Below, piece by piece: positions 13,660 to 21,820 of a stretch of 30,765 nucleotides of DNA. The DNA is taken from positions 1-30,765 of the forward strand of contig JAFQIF010000044.1 of the NCBI GenBank assembly GCA_017397695.1, read 5' to 3'. The notes under the pieces were generated by a model. The model saw only the letters and a list, made by a program, of their open reading frames with translations. It made no database searches and was not told the origin of the DNA. Made by a program: the position numbers and the translations under genes. Numbering within the stretch: position 1 is the stretch's first letter; every line of letters starts with the position of its first letter. This stretch comes from Clostridia bacterium (GTDB lineage: Bacteria; Bacillota_A; Clostridia; Christensenellales; Aristaeellaceae).

Positions 13660-14538
13660 ATGAAAACCGTATCACCGTCTTCCCTTGAGATCATCAAGCG
13701 GATGCAGCAAAACGAGCTGACCGAAAGCGTCATCTACGAAGAGATTGCCAGATTCGCCAAGGGCGAAGAAAACAAGCAGGTACTTCTGCGCCTTGCCAAG
13801 GAAGAGTACGCGCACTACGAAATCTGGAAAAAATACACCGGCGTATCCATGAAGCCCGAGCGCGCAAAGGTGCTCAAATTCAAGCTGCTGGCGCGCCTTC
13901 TAGGCTTTACATTCGCTGTGAAGCTCATGGAAAGCGGCGAGGAAAACGCGCAGCAGGCATACGAACGGCTGGCCCGCGAGGTGGAAGAAAGCGCGCTTAT
14001 CCGCCAGCAGGAGGAAGAGCATGAGCAGGCGCTGCTGGGCATGCTCGACGAGGAGCGCCTTCAGTACGTGGGCAGCATGGTGCTCGGCCTCAACGACGCG
14101 CTTGTCGAGCTCACCGGCTCGCTCGCCGGCTTTACCTTCGCCATGCAGAATACTCGCCTGATCGCCCTTTCCGGCCTGATCATCGGCATCTCTGCAACAT
14201 TCTCTATGGCCTCCAGTGAATTCTTGGCCGCCAGGAGCGAAGGCCGCAGCGATGCACTCAAATCCTGTACCTATACCGGTATCGCCTATCTCATCACCGT
14301 CATTCTGCTCATTGCGCCCTATCTGCTGCTGGGCACGGCCCAGTATGTCGCCGCGCTTGTGTGCATGCTCGCCATCGTGATCCTCATCATCGCAGGCTTT
14401 ACCTATTATACCTCCGTCGCACAGGATCAGCCCTTCAAGCCCCGCTTCCTGGAGATGGCAGGCATCAGCGTCAGCGTTGCCGTGATCTCGTTCCTGGTCG
14501 GTGTTCTCGCCAAGCATTTCCTGGGCGTCGATCTGTAA
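13660..14538 (+). CDS. Ferritin-like/VIT1 (CCC1-type) metal transporter, MbfA-like
   Basis: A 292-residue fusion. Residues 1-135 form a ferritin-like di-iron domain: ESVIYEEIARFAKGEENKQ, EEYAHYEIW and later EEEHEQALLGML supply paired E and E-x-x-H ligands on four helices. Residues 136-290 form the CCC1/VIT1 transporter with five membrane segments and the family's VLGLNDALVELTGSLAGFTFA and SMASSEFLAARSEGRS motifs. In MbfA-type relatives the ferritin-like part senses or oxidises Fe(II) and the membrane part exports iron or manganese; here that role is inferred by family. The ribosome site GGAGGG precedes the ATG. It is a single-gene unit with its own promoter and terminator. No Fur-type box is evident. 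Confidence 0.9.
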   Translation: MKTVSPSSLEIIKRMQQNELTESVIYEEIARFAKGEENKQVLLRLAKEEYAHYEIWKKYTGVSMKPERAKVLKFKLLARLLGFTFAVKLMESGEENAQQAYERLAREVEESALIRQQEEEHEQALLGMLDEERLQYVGSMVLGLNDALVELTGSLAGFTFAMQNTRLIALSGLIIGISATFSMASSEFLAARSEGRSDALKSCTYTGIAYLITVILLIAPYLLLGTAQYVAALVCMLAIVILIIAGFTYYTSVAQDQPFKPRFLEMAGISVSVAVISFLVGVLAKHFLGVDL

Positions 14539-14561
14539 CACCGCTCCATATACCAGATTCC

Positions 14562-14602
14562 CGCCGTTCGGGCCATCCGCCCGGACGGCGTCTTTTGTTT
14601 TT
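14562..14602 (+). terminator. Intrinsic terminator of the VIT1-type gene
   Basis: A 12-base stem (14562-14573 with 14579-14590, one wobble) followed by TCTTTTGTTTTT. Confidence 0.85.
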
Positions 14603-14692
14603 CCGCGCTCCTGCATTAGATCAAATCTCTAAAACATTAGGCGAATTCCATTTTGTATTCTTTTTCGTTAGTTTATTTTGTCCCCTCCTTGT

Positions 14693-14722
14693 TTGATTCG
14701 TTAGTTCTCTTTCGCCTATACT
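14693..14722 (+). promoter_or_regulatory. Possible promoter of the YARHG gene
   Basis: TTGATT (14693-14698), 18 bases, TATACT (14717-14722). Moderate match in an AT-rich stretch about 55 bases before the start. Confidence 0.5.
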
Positions 14723-14775
14723 ATATCCATCGAAAGCAAACAACACAAACGCCAAACAACAAGGAGGAAACACAA

Positions 14776-15645
14776 ATGAAAAAGAACATTGCCATGATTC
14801 TCTGCTGCCTGATGGTGCTTGTCAGCGCCGTCGCCTCTGCCTGCGGCCCCTACGTCCTCATCGAGGACAGCAACACCCGACTGCTCACCGAGCGTGAGCT
14901 GCGCGAATACTCCTATGATGCGCTAGGCTACGCGCTCAACGAGATCGTCGCCCGCCACGGCTACCACTTCGATGAAAACGGCAAGTACGCCGATCATTTC
15001 AGCCATCTCTTCTGCGAAGCAGATGAGGACGTTTCCAACGCGGAAATCTATGCCGGCCTGTCCAATGTGGAATATGCCAACATGGACCTGATCAAGAAGG
15101 TTCGTGCGGACCTGCGCGCCGAGAACGCCGACCTGGGGCCGGAACCCGGTCTGTGGAGCTGCAGCGAGGAAGACTATGACCCGGCGCTCGAAGTTCCCTA
15201 TATTGGCTCGGCCGATTGGTTCTTCAAGCAGCCGCACCTCAATATTCCGGTCTACTCCGGCCCCGGCGAATACTACCTGCGCGGCGCCAATGGTCGTGCC
15301 TGCCTCTCTACCAACGAGGACGTACTCGCCTACGGCTGGGACGGCGAATGGCTGATGGTGACCTACCTGATTGATGAAGGTCACGCCCGCGTCGGCTATA
15401 TCCATAATGCCAACTTTACCGCCTTCTGCGAGATTCCGGCGCTCGACTTTGAATATACGCCGTCCATCCTGACCGCTGACGCTATGCTGACCGACGATCC
15501 CGCGGGTACGCAGGCTGGCCTCAAGGCCCTGCATGCCGGTGATCCGGTAACCGTTCTGACCACCTATCCGCAGGAGGGATGGATCTACGTCGAGGTTGAC
15601 GGCAAGACGCCGGTGCGCGGCTTCATCCCCGCCGCCTGCCTGTAA
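14776..15645 (+). CDS. Secreted YARHG-domain protein with SH3-like repeats
   Basis: A 289-residue exported protein. The start at 14776 has AAGGAGGAAA at correct spacing. The signal peptide MKKNIAMILCCLMVLVSAVASA is followed directly by C, so a lipoprotein is conceivable (V-A-S-A-C is a poor lipobox). Residues about 32-105 match the YARHG domain: LLTERELREYSYDALGYALNEIVARHGYHF, with the eponymous arginine-histidine-glycine. Residues about 150-289 contain two bacterial-SH3-like segments (IPVYSGPGEYYLRGANG...VGYIHNANF and MLTDDPAGTQAGLKALHAGDPVTVLTTY...RGFIPAACL), which usually bind cell wall. Likely a wall-associated protein of unknown function. The next gene, 69 bases downstream, is also secreted and probably cotranscribed. 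Confidence 0.8.
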   Translation: MKKNIAMILCCLMVLVSAVASACGPYVLIEDSNTRLLTERELREYSYDALGYALNEIVARHGYHFDENGKYADHFSHLFCEADEDVSNAEIYAGLSNVEYANMDLIKKVRADLRAENADLGPEPGLWSCSEEDYDPALEVPYIGSADWFFKQPHLNIPVYSGPGEYYLRGANGRACLSTNEDVLAYGWDGEWLMVTYLIDEGHARVGYIHNANFTAFCEIPALDFEYTPSILTADAMLTDDPAGTQAGLKALHAGDPVTVLTTYPQEGWIYVEVDGKTPVRGFIPAACL

Positions 15646-15714
15646 TCCCTGCCGCTTCCACTGCCTGCAATCCGTCAGTTACAATCACCGCAATGCCAAA
15701 GAGGAGGAACGCCC

Positions 15715-16419
15715 ATGCTGCGCAAGATAACCGCTCTGTTTATCGCTTTCACCCTGCTGCTCACTGCGAGTACCGCACTGGCCTACGAATCCTTCACCGG
15801 ACTCCCTGCTTTTGATTTCAAGATCACACTCAGCGCGATGGCAACCGAATGGTTCCACCAGGCGGATCCCGCCTGCAGTCCGGTCAATCTTGATGGACAG
15901 AACCTGACCGTATTCGCCCAAAGGCAGCTGCAGGACGAAGCACTGCTCAACACGGTGCTCATCAGCGAGTTCCTCTCCGACTATACGCCTGCCGCTGAAT
16001 GGAGCGCCGAGCGCGCCATGGATCTGTGTATCAATCAGATGTTCATGCAGCTGTTCATGTTTGAAAACTCCGGCATCAGCACTCCGGACGCGCCCTTCAT
16101 CCGCACAAGCGCCTATTACGATCTTCTCTTTTCCGGCGGCGCAGCGTTCAAGTTCTATGACGAAGAATACCTGTCCGGCTGTACCAGCGATTCCGAGTGG
16201 ATGATTCTCCCCTTCAGCATTCTGGATGCGGATGGCAATCCCTATCAGGATCAGAGTTACATCTACTACCGCGATGTAATTGCCGATCCCAGCGGGGCAA
16301 AGGCAGTCATTCAGTTCTGCATTGCCGATCAGGAGCAGGTTTCCCTGCTGCGCGCTGATATCCGGGATGCCATTGCAGAATACGGCAGCATCCACGCGGA
16401 TTTCCGTGATTTCCTGTAA
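15715..16419 (+). CDS. Secreted protein of unknown function
   Basis: A 234-residue exported protein that I do not recognise. The ribosome site GAGGAGG precedes the ATG at 15715. A clear signal peptide (MLRKITALFIAFTLLLTASTALA, cleavage near residue 23) is followed by a mature part of mixed alpha/beta character with an acidic bias. Visible segments include an early ITLSAMATEWFHQAD, the charged helix SAERAMDLCINQMFMQLFMFE in the middle, and SDSEWMILPFSILDADG near 155-175. There are no repeats, anchor or catalytic motif. It follows the YARHG gene in probable operon and ends before a strong bidirectional terminator. Two cysteines in the mature part could form a disulfide. Function is unknown. Confidence 0.8.
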   Translation: MLRKITALFIAFTLLLTASTALAYESFTGLPAFDFKITLSAMATEWFHQADPACSPVNLDGQNLTVFAQRQLQDEALLNTVLISEFLSDYTPAAEWSAERAMDLCINQMFMQLFMFENSGISTPDAPFIRTSAYYDLLFSGGAAFKFYDEEYLSGCTSDSEWMILPFSILDADGNPYQDQSYIYYRDVIADPSGAKAVIQFCIADQEQVSLLRADIRDAIAEYGSIHADFRDFL

Positions 16420-16444
16420 GCATTCCCTTTCTTCGCTGCATATC

Positions 16445-16480
16445 AAAACCGCCGCAGGCAAAGCCTGCGGCGGTTTTTTG
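16445..16480. terminator. Bidirectional terminator between convergent genes
   Basis: A perfect 15-base stem (16445-16459 with 16463-16477) and a three-base loop, with A and T runs on either side. Confidence 0.92.
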
Positions 16481-16485
16481 TCGTG

Positions 16486-19400
16486 TTACAGCAGCTGTTT
16501 ATGCATCATCGCGCCCTGATGCGCGCAGTCGATGGCAAGCGCAGCGCTAAAGCACTTTTCGGCACGCTGCCTATCGCCCAGGCCATAGCTGCCCAGGGCA
16601 ATCAGATACTCACAGTGCGCCCGATTGCGCACGGACAGGTCCTCCTCAAAGAGCTGAAGATCCGGCAGCGACACGGCAAAGTAATCGATCGTCACCTTGT
16701 CGTAATAGTGCTTCTCGCCGTAGGCAATCAGCTTATGGAATCGGGCGCTCGCCCGCGCCTCGTCGCCAAGCGCACGCGCGGCCAGACCCTGATAGAGGAT
16801 CATCTCCGCAGGCTGGTCGTTGTAATACATGGCGCTGGCCGGCTCCTCATCGCCGCTGGCTGCACGGGCAAGGTGCGCGGCGGCAGCTTCTTCATTCCCC
16901 ATCATGCGCTCGCACAGGCCGAGATAATAGTAGATATTGTTGTCCTTCGCGCCCTCGAGCTTACCCTCGCCCAGGTTATGCGGAAAGACGAGCGCACGCT
17001 CCAGCAGCACTTTGGCTTTCGCCGCTTCGCCAGCCGCCATGGCTCTGCGCGCCAGCTGCGTCAGCGCTGCGGCATACTGCGTGGTCACCTTGCCTTCGCC
17101 GCCCTCCCACGGATGGAAGCGGCGCGCCATGATGATGTCCAGCGCCTCCTCATAGCGTTCCAGGCTATTGAGCAGCGCACAGTATTCGATCGTCAGATCG
17201 TCGCGCACGAACACAACGTCTCTGCGGGCATCCAGGAAGGCAAAGCGCTCAACGATGGGCATATTCAGCTTGCGGTAAAGCTGATCGAGCTCCAGCAGCA
17301 CGCGCGCGTCGGTTTCATCCAGGTGGTAGGCGCGCTCAAGGCATTCGCGCGCTTTCTCCGGCCTGCTCTGCTTGTTGTAATACGCCAGCGCCAGGTTGCG
17401 CCATACCGTCGGGAAAGAACCGTCCATCCGCGCGCTCGTTTCCCACATATCGGCGGCAAGCGTATACTGACGCTTATCATACCACAGGCAGCCGAGGTAA
17501 TACGGCGCTTTAGCGTCTGCCGGATGATGGGCAAGCGCGTGCTCAAGCGCGGCAATATCCTCCAGTCTGTTGGGGAAGCAATACAGGCTCGGGCGCTTCG
17601 CCGCATCCAGCAGCGCCTCCCCGGCCAGCGCTTCATCGTATTTTCCGGCATAGAGCGCCTTGTGATAGGCGAGCATCGGGCTGGAATCCCTGCACAGATC
17701 GAGCACGGCAACGGCCCTGCGATAGAAGCCCGCCTCGGCATAGTCGATCGCGCACTCGATATAGCTGCTGGCGCGATCGCCCATAAGCCTGAGCGCACAA
17801 TCGATATCTCCGGATTCAATACAGGAGACATAATCAAACGCATCCAGTTCCAGATTCTGCGCATACCAGCGCTCCGCCTCGCCGCAGCGGCCCAGCTCGC
17901 CAAGAATCATGCCGCGCAGTGCGCGCGCCTTGAGATTGTGATAGTTCTTCACGAGACTGCGGTCGATATGCTCCAGCGCCAGGCGGTATTCCCCGCGCCT
18001 GCAGTCGATGGCAGACAGATAATAGAAGCCTGCTTCCTGCTCGGCAGCCGTCCAGGTCGCCTTGTAAAATGCGTCGTATGCCTCATCATCCCGGCCCTGA
18101 TACAGCAGGGAAAGGCCAAGATTCAAATGTGCCTCTCCGGTATATGGATTGGGATTGCGGTCCGTCAGGCGATCGATGGCCGCGCGGAAATACGGTTCAC
18201 TCTTCCCAAAAAGGCCGCGGCGCAGCAGCAGCTGACCATAGGCAATGTTTGCGCGGCTGTCGCCGGGATCGCGCTTCAGCGCTTCCAGATAATACGCATC
18301 AGGCAGATACGTCGCATGGCGGTACTGCTCGATGTGCAGGCCCGTCAGATACAGCTCCTCGTTCGTCAGAATCTCATGCGGCAGCTTCGCTGCAGGCGCA
18401 GGATCGGGAATACGCTCAATCTTCTTTTCCGCCGGCGCATAGTCAAGCATCTTCCTGCCGCGGCAGTCATACACGGCCAGCACAAGCGCCGTTTCGTCCA
18501 CATCGGTATTCACATCGGCGCGCAGCACATCCACCGGGCTGAGGATCGTCGTCCTGTCGAAAAGCACGCTGTCCTTTGCCGTCAGCACCACGCGCGCATC
18601 CTTGTACACGCCCGTCGCGTATACGGTAATCCTCGCTGCGCCATCCTGCTTTTCCAGGTTGAGCACGATCTCGCTGCTGGCGTTTTTGGCATAACCCGCC
18701 GCCTTGTAGGGCATGAAGTACTGGGTGAAGGTCTTCTCCTCGAAGGGCTTCAGCCACGTAAAGTCCGGCTGATTATCGCAGAACATGCCGGTCATCAGCT
18801 CGATATACGGGCCGTTTGCATCGGTCAGGTTTCGGTCCCATGCCTGGCCGAAATCGCCGTTTCCCCAGGTCCACTGCTTCTTGCCCGGGGATACATGATG
18901 ATCCGCAATATGCAGAATGCCTGCATCCACGCCGTAGTCGTAGCCGCCCACAAAGTTATAATCGCTATGTGCGCACATGTAGCTTGTGGGCACGGGGATG
19001 TTGCGGTAACGGGAGATATCTACGCCCGCGCCGTAGTCGTGCTTGTAATACACGCCCGTGGCAATCGGGAAGGTGGACACGTCGCGCTTGCCGTGGTCAA
19101 ACACGGCCGTCACGTCCGGCGGGAAGACGCTCTGCGTGTTGTCGTTCACCGCCACAGCGGGATTGGCCCACCACAGGAACGTCTGCGGGAGGCTGGTACG
19201 GTTATACAGCTGGCCCTTGATCTCGATATACGCCCTGTCCGGATAGACGGTAAAGGTCATCTTTCCCTTCGTGCCATACATCTGATCGACCTCGGAGAGC
19301 TCCACCGAACAGCTGCCGTCCTCGTTTTCCGTGATTCTCCAGTCGGTCGGGCCGTAGGTGGTCGGGCGGTGATGCTGCGGCCAGTTGAACTCGATACCGC

Positions 19401-19749
19401 CGGAAATCCACGGACCGGTCAGGCCCACCAGCGCCGGCTTGATCACCTCGTTATAGTATACGAAGTCGTAGCCGTTGGTCTTGTCATAGGCGCGCTGAAT
19501 ACGGCCGCCCAGTTCCGGCAGCACCATCACGCGGATGTAGTCGTTCTCCAGCCATATGCTCGTATAGGGCTGGTCGGTCTTCTCATCCAGGATCTTATCC
19601 ACCACGGGCAGCGGATAGACCTTGCCGCTGGAGCCCTGATACACGCGCTTTTCCAGGAACATGGGGTTCTTGTCCGGCTTGCCGATGCCGTAAGTGGGCA
19701 GGGTAATGCGCTCAACCCACACTTCGGCTTTGCCCTGAACATGCTTCAT
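16486..19749 (-). CDS. DUF5107 domain protein with TPR repeats
   Basis: A 1087-residue protein with no signal peptide, so cytoplasmic. The start is the ATG at 19749 with GGAGGT at 19757-19762; a GTG one codon earlier is closer to the site. The N-terminal half (about 20-400) fits DUF5107. It contains VMVLPELGGRIQRAYDKTNG, a segment like the galactose-mutarotase-type beta-sandwich, and GGIEFNWPQHHRPTTYGP. The C-terminal ~600 residues are helical repeats of TPR type (AHLNLGLSLLYQGRDDEAYDAFYKA; PYYLGCLWYDKRQYTLAADMWE; AYYNKQSRPEKARECLERAY). Family members often lie near sugar-utilisation genes, so binding or processing of a carbohydrate is plausible; no catalytic residue is proven. A hairpin separates it from the YczE-like gene upstream, so it may be partly independent. 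Confidence 0.88.
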   Translation of the reverse strand: MKHVQGKAEVWVERITLPTYGIGKPDKNPMFLEKRVYQGSSGKVYPLPVVDKILDEKTDQPYTSIWLENDYIRVMVLPELGGRIQRAYDKTNGYDFVYYNEVIKPALVGLTGPWISGGIEFNWPQHHRPTTYGPTDWRITENEDGSCSVELSEVDQMYGTKGKMTFTVYPDRAYIEIKGQLYNRTSLPQTFLWWANPAVAVNDNTQSVFPPDVTAVFDHGKRDVSTFPIATGVYYKHDYGAGVDISRYRNIPVPTSYMCAHSDYNFVGGYDYGVDAGILHIADHHVSPGKKQWTWGNGDFGQAWDRNLTDANGPYIELMTGMFCDNQPDFTWLKPFEEKTFTQYFMPYKAAGYAKNASSEIVLNLEKQDGAARITVYATGVYKDARVVLTAKDSVLFDRTTILSPVDVLRADVNTDVDETALVLAVYDCRGRKMLDYAPAEKKIERIPDPAPAAKLPHEILTNEELYLTGLHIEQYRHATYLPDAYYLEALKRDPGDSRANIAYGQLLLRRGLFGKSEPYFRAAIDRLTDRNPNPYTGEAHLNLGLSLLYQGRDDEAYDAFYKATWTAAEQEAGFYYLSAIDCRRGEYRLALEHIDRSLVKNYHNLKARALRGMILGELGRCGEAERWYAQNLELDAFDYVSCIESGDIDCALRLMGDRASSYIECAIDYAEAGFYRRAVAVLDLCRDSSPMLAYHKALYAGKYDEALAGEALLDAAKRPSLYCFPNRLEDIAALEHALAHHPADAKAPYYLGCLWYDKRQYTLAADMWETSARMDGSFPTVWRNLALAYYNKQSRPEKARECLERAYHLDETDARVLLELDQLYRKLNMPIVERFAFLDARRDVVFVRDDLTIEYCALLNSLERYEEALDIIMARRFHPWEGGEGKVTTQYAAALTQLARRAMAAGEAAKAKVLLERALVFPHNLGEGKLEGAKDNNIYYYLGLCERMMGNEEAAAAHLARAASGDEEPASAMYYNDQPAEMILYQGLAARALGDEARASARFHKLIAYGEKHYYDKVTIDYFAVSLPDLQLFEEDLSVRNRAHCEYLIALGSYGLGDRQRAEKCFSAALAIDCAHQGAMMHKQLL

Positions 19750-19774
19750 CACGTATACCTCCCTGCTGTAAAAG

Positions 19775-19799
19775 AGCCGGTCGGGTACTCCGGCCGGCT
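19775..19799 (-). terminator. Hairpin between YczE-like and DUF5107 genes
   Basis: AGCCGGTCGG (19775-19784) pairs with CCGGCCGGCT (19790-19799). On the minus strand it is followed by CTTTTAC. It would end or attenuate transcription from the YczE-like gene. Confidence 0.6.
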
Positions 19800-19811
19800 T
19801 GATTGACGGAA

Positions 19812-20429
19812 TTACTTATCTCTGGAAAACACGTACTTCTTCCAGAAATCGAACATCGGTCCAAAGATGAGCGCGGCGATGATCGTTCCCTCGCGCAGCG
19901 TCCATTCCACACCGAACGCCAGGCTGATGACCACGCTGATGATGACCAGCACGACGTCGATCTTCTGGCGCAGCTTACCCATCGTGGTGCCGATGCGCTC
20001 GGCGATCATCTGGATGCAGCCCTCCATGGGCGTACGCATCAGGTGTGTCTCCAGCACCAGCGTGCAGCCGAACGAGCTGACCGCAAACGCCAGAACGCAT
20101 ACGATCAGGCGCAGCGGATAGAAGGAGAAGCTGACGTCCCTGAGCACGGTATAGAGGAAGAAATTGAGCACGGAACCGCCCAGGGTGATATAGAGCAGCT
20201 GCAGAAACTCGGTCTTCTTAAAATCCCTGCGCTCCATGGCAATCTGCCCCAGGAAGAAGCTGCCGTGAAAGAGCATGGAGAATGTGCCAACCTTCATGCC
20301 AATCAGCGTGGCAATGGAAGTAATGGCGGCGTCCACCGGCAGCACGCCGATGCCCGCCTTGATGGCAAAGGCCACCGCGCTGTACACAAGGAGAATGCCC
20401 AGGATCGTACGGGCTATCTTTTTCGCCAT
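19812..20429 (-). CDS. YczE/YitT-like integral membrane protein
   Basis: A 205-residue protein with five or six membrane helices. The start at 20429 follows AAAGGA at about ten bases; the frame is open further upstream but has no ribosome site there. Features of the YczE-type family are AKKIARTILGILLVYSAVAFAIKAGIGVLPVDAAITSIA near the N-terminus (a substrate-pocket-like G-x-x-P-x-D/W segment), SFGCTLVLETHLMRTPMEG in the middle, and a positively charged end. The molecular function of the family is not established; membership as a small permease-like protein is the most that can be said. It is divergent from the small membrane protein at 20588. Confidence 0.78.
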   Translation of the reverse strand: MAKKIARTILGILLVYSAVAFAIKAGIGVLPVDAAITSIATLIGMKVGTFSMLFHGSFFLGQIAMERRDFKKTEFLQLLYITLGGSVLNFFLYTVLRDVSFSFYPLRLIVCVLAFAVSSFGCTLVLETHLMRTPMEGCIQMIAERIGTTMGKLRQKIDVVLVIISVVISLAFGVEWTLREGTIIAALIFGPMFDFWKKYVFSRDK

Positions 20430-20520
20430 ATCGATTGCGTCCTTTCGCTGTATCGTTATGCCCATCATAACACAAAGCCAGTCGAAAAGAAAGGCGGTTC
20501 CCACCTGTTTTTCAGGGGCA

Positions 20521-20549
20521 TTGACACGTTTTTTTCTGCATGCTATATT
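20521..20549 (+). promoter_or_regulatory. Sigma-A promoter of the small membrane protein/AEC operon
   Basis: TTGACA (20521-20526), 17 bases, TATATT (20544-20549). Confidence 0.8.
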
Positions 20550-20587
20550 GTTTACAGATCGATTTATCCGAATGGGAGGGACGCATG

Positions 20588-20803
20588 ATGAAGCTCTTTG
20601 ACGCAGCCAACCAGTATCTCAGAGAATCCGACTGGAAAACCCTGACCGCCATCAAGTTCTGCCTGTTTTCCATGGGCGTCATCGTCGGGCTGCTGCTGCC
20701 GCAAAGCCAGCGCGCCCCGCTCATCGCCATCTTTTCAGTGATCTTCATCGCCACCTACATTCCGCTGATGCGCAAGCTCTTTCTCATTTTCAAGCGCATG
20801 TAA
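20588..20803 (+). CDS. Small two-helix membrane protein (family often labelled 'permease of phosphate ABC transporter')
   Basis: A 71-residue protein. Two adjacent ATGs exist; 20588 has the better spacing (seven bases) from GGGAGGG, 20585 being the alternative. The sequence has an amphipathic N-terminus (MKLFDAANQYLRESDWK), a helix TAIKFCLFSMGVIVGLLL, a charged turn with PQSQRAP, and a second helix ending YIPLMRKLF. It matches, from memory, a short Firmicutes family commonly annotated as a phosphate ABC permease. At this length and with no transport motif that label is not supported. It lies 21 bases upstream of the AEC transporter and probably shares its promoter, so it could be an accessory subunit. 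Confidence 0.75.
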   Translation: MKLFDAANQYLRESDWKTLTAIKFCLFSMGVIVGLLLPQSQRAPLIAIFSVIFIATYIPLMRKLFLIFKRM

Positions 20804-20824
20804 ATCATTCCGGGAGGAAACGCC

Positions 20825-21745
20825 ATGCAGACCCTGACCACCGTTCTGGAAAAAGCCCTGCCTGTATTCATCATGCTGCTCATCGGCATGCTCTGCCGCA
20901 GGAAAAACATCATCTCCCGCGAGGGCGTGGGCGCCATGAAGACATTCGCCGTCAATATCACGCTGCCCGCCGTGATGCTCAACGCCTTTGCCACGGCCAG
21001 CTACAGCGCAAGGAGCATCGTCGTGCCGCTGGTGATCTTCGCCGTGTGCGTGCTCATGCTTGTGCTCGGCCATGCGCTGTGCCGCGCCATGCGCATTCCC
21101 GGCAGGCTTTCGCCCTATCTGGCCACGGGATTTGAGGCGGGCATGCTGGGCTATGCACTCTTTGCGCTGCTCTTCCCCGGCGAGCCGACCTCGTCGTTCG
21201 CCATCGTGGATCTGGGCCAGGTGCTCTTTGTCTTCACGCTCTATAAGGCGCTGCTGGCCGGCCAGGGCGGCCTCCGCGGTGTGATCCGCGAGGCTGCGCA
21301 CGCGCCCACCGTATGGGCCATCGGCGCGGGCATCCTCATCGGCGCAAGCGGGCTGTATGAGGCGCTCAGGCCGAGCGGCCTTGCGGGCGTGCTGGACGCC
21401 GTCACCGGCTTTATCAGCGCGCCGACCAGCGCCGTAATCCTGCTGACCATCGGCTACGATCTCGTGCCCGGCGAAATCCGCTGGCGCAAGACCTTCCGCC
21501 TCGCTGCGCTGCGCATCCTGATCAGCGCGCTGGCGCTTGCCGCTGTGCTTGCTGTGGATCGCCTGCTGCTGGGCGGCATGATGCATATGGGCGCGCTGGT
21601 CCTTCTGTTCATCCTGCCGCCGCCGTATGTGCTGCCTGTGTTTGCAGATGTGGAGGAGGAACGCACGGATATCTCCTCTTCTCTCTCTTCCATGACGCTC
21701 ATCAGCCTCATCCTCTTCATGCTGCTGACGATCATCTTCGCCTGA
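20825..21745 (+). CDS. AEC (auxin efflux carrier) family transporter
   Basis: A 306-residue membrane protein with about ten helices in the two five-helix halves typical of AEC/BASS-fold carriers. GGGAGGAAA precedes the ATG. Helix 1 is VLEKALPVFIMLLIGMLCRRKNIIS; then MKTFAVNITLPAVMLNAFA with the N-x-x-x-P discontinuous-helix motif, LATGFEAGMLGYALFALLF in the mid-region, and ALVLLFILPPPYVLPVF near the end. Bacterial relatives export or import malate, malonate and similar carboxylates by secondary transport; the substrate here is unknown. It is second in a two-gene operon. Confidence 0.9.
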   Translation: MQTLTTVLEKALPVFIMLLIGMLCRRKNIISREGVGAMKTFAVNITLPAVMLNAFATASYSARSIVVPLVIFAVCVLMLVLGHALCRAMRIPGRLSPYLATGFEAGMLGYALFALLFPGEPTSSFAIVDLGQVLFVFTLYKALLAGQGGLRGVIREAAHAPTVWAIGAGILIGASGLYEALRPSGLAGVLDAVTGFISAPTSAVILLTIGYDLVPGEIRWRKTFRLAALRILISALALAAVLAVDRLLLGGMMHMGALVLLFILPPPYVLPVFADVEEERTDISSSLSSMTLISLILFMLLTIIFA

Positions 21746-21765
21746 AATTCTTTACGTATACGCTA

Positions 21766-21810
21766 AAGCGCCGCCGCCCATCCGGGCAGCGGCGCTTCAT
21801 ATTTTCTTTT
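21766..21810. terminator. Terminator between AEC and CxxC-repeat genes
   Basis: AAGCGCCGC (21766-21774) pairs with GCGGCGCTT (21789-21797), with an inner GCCC/GGGC stem, followed by CATATTTTCTTTT on the plus strand. The only hairpin between the convergent genes, so it probably serves both. Confidence 0.78.
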
Positions 21811-21820
21811 CGGATCAAAA

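Noticed and set aside
16483..19806. An uninterrupted open frame of more than 1100 codons on the plus strand
   Set aside because: It is exactly antisense to the DUF5107/TPR gene, has no ribosome site, and its translation is rich in Arg, His, Ile and Val with no domain pattern. It reflects codon usage of the true gene.
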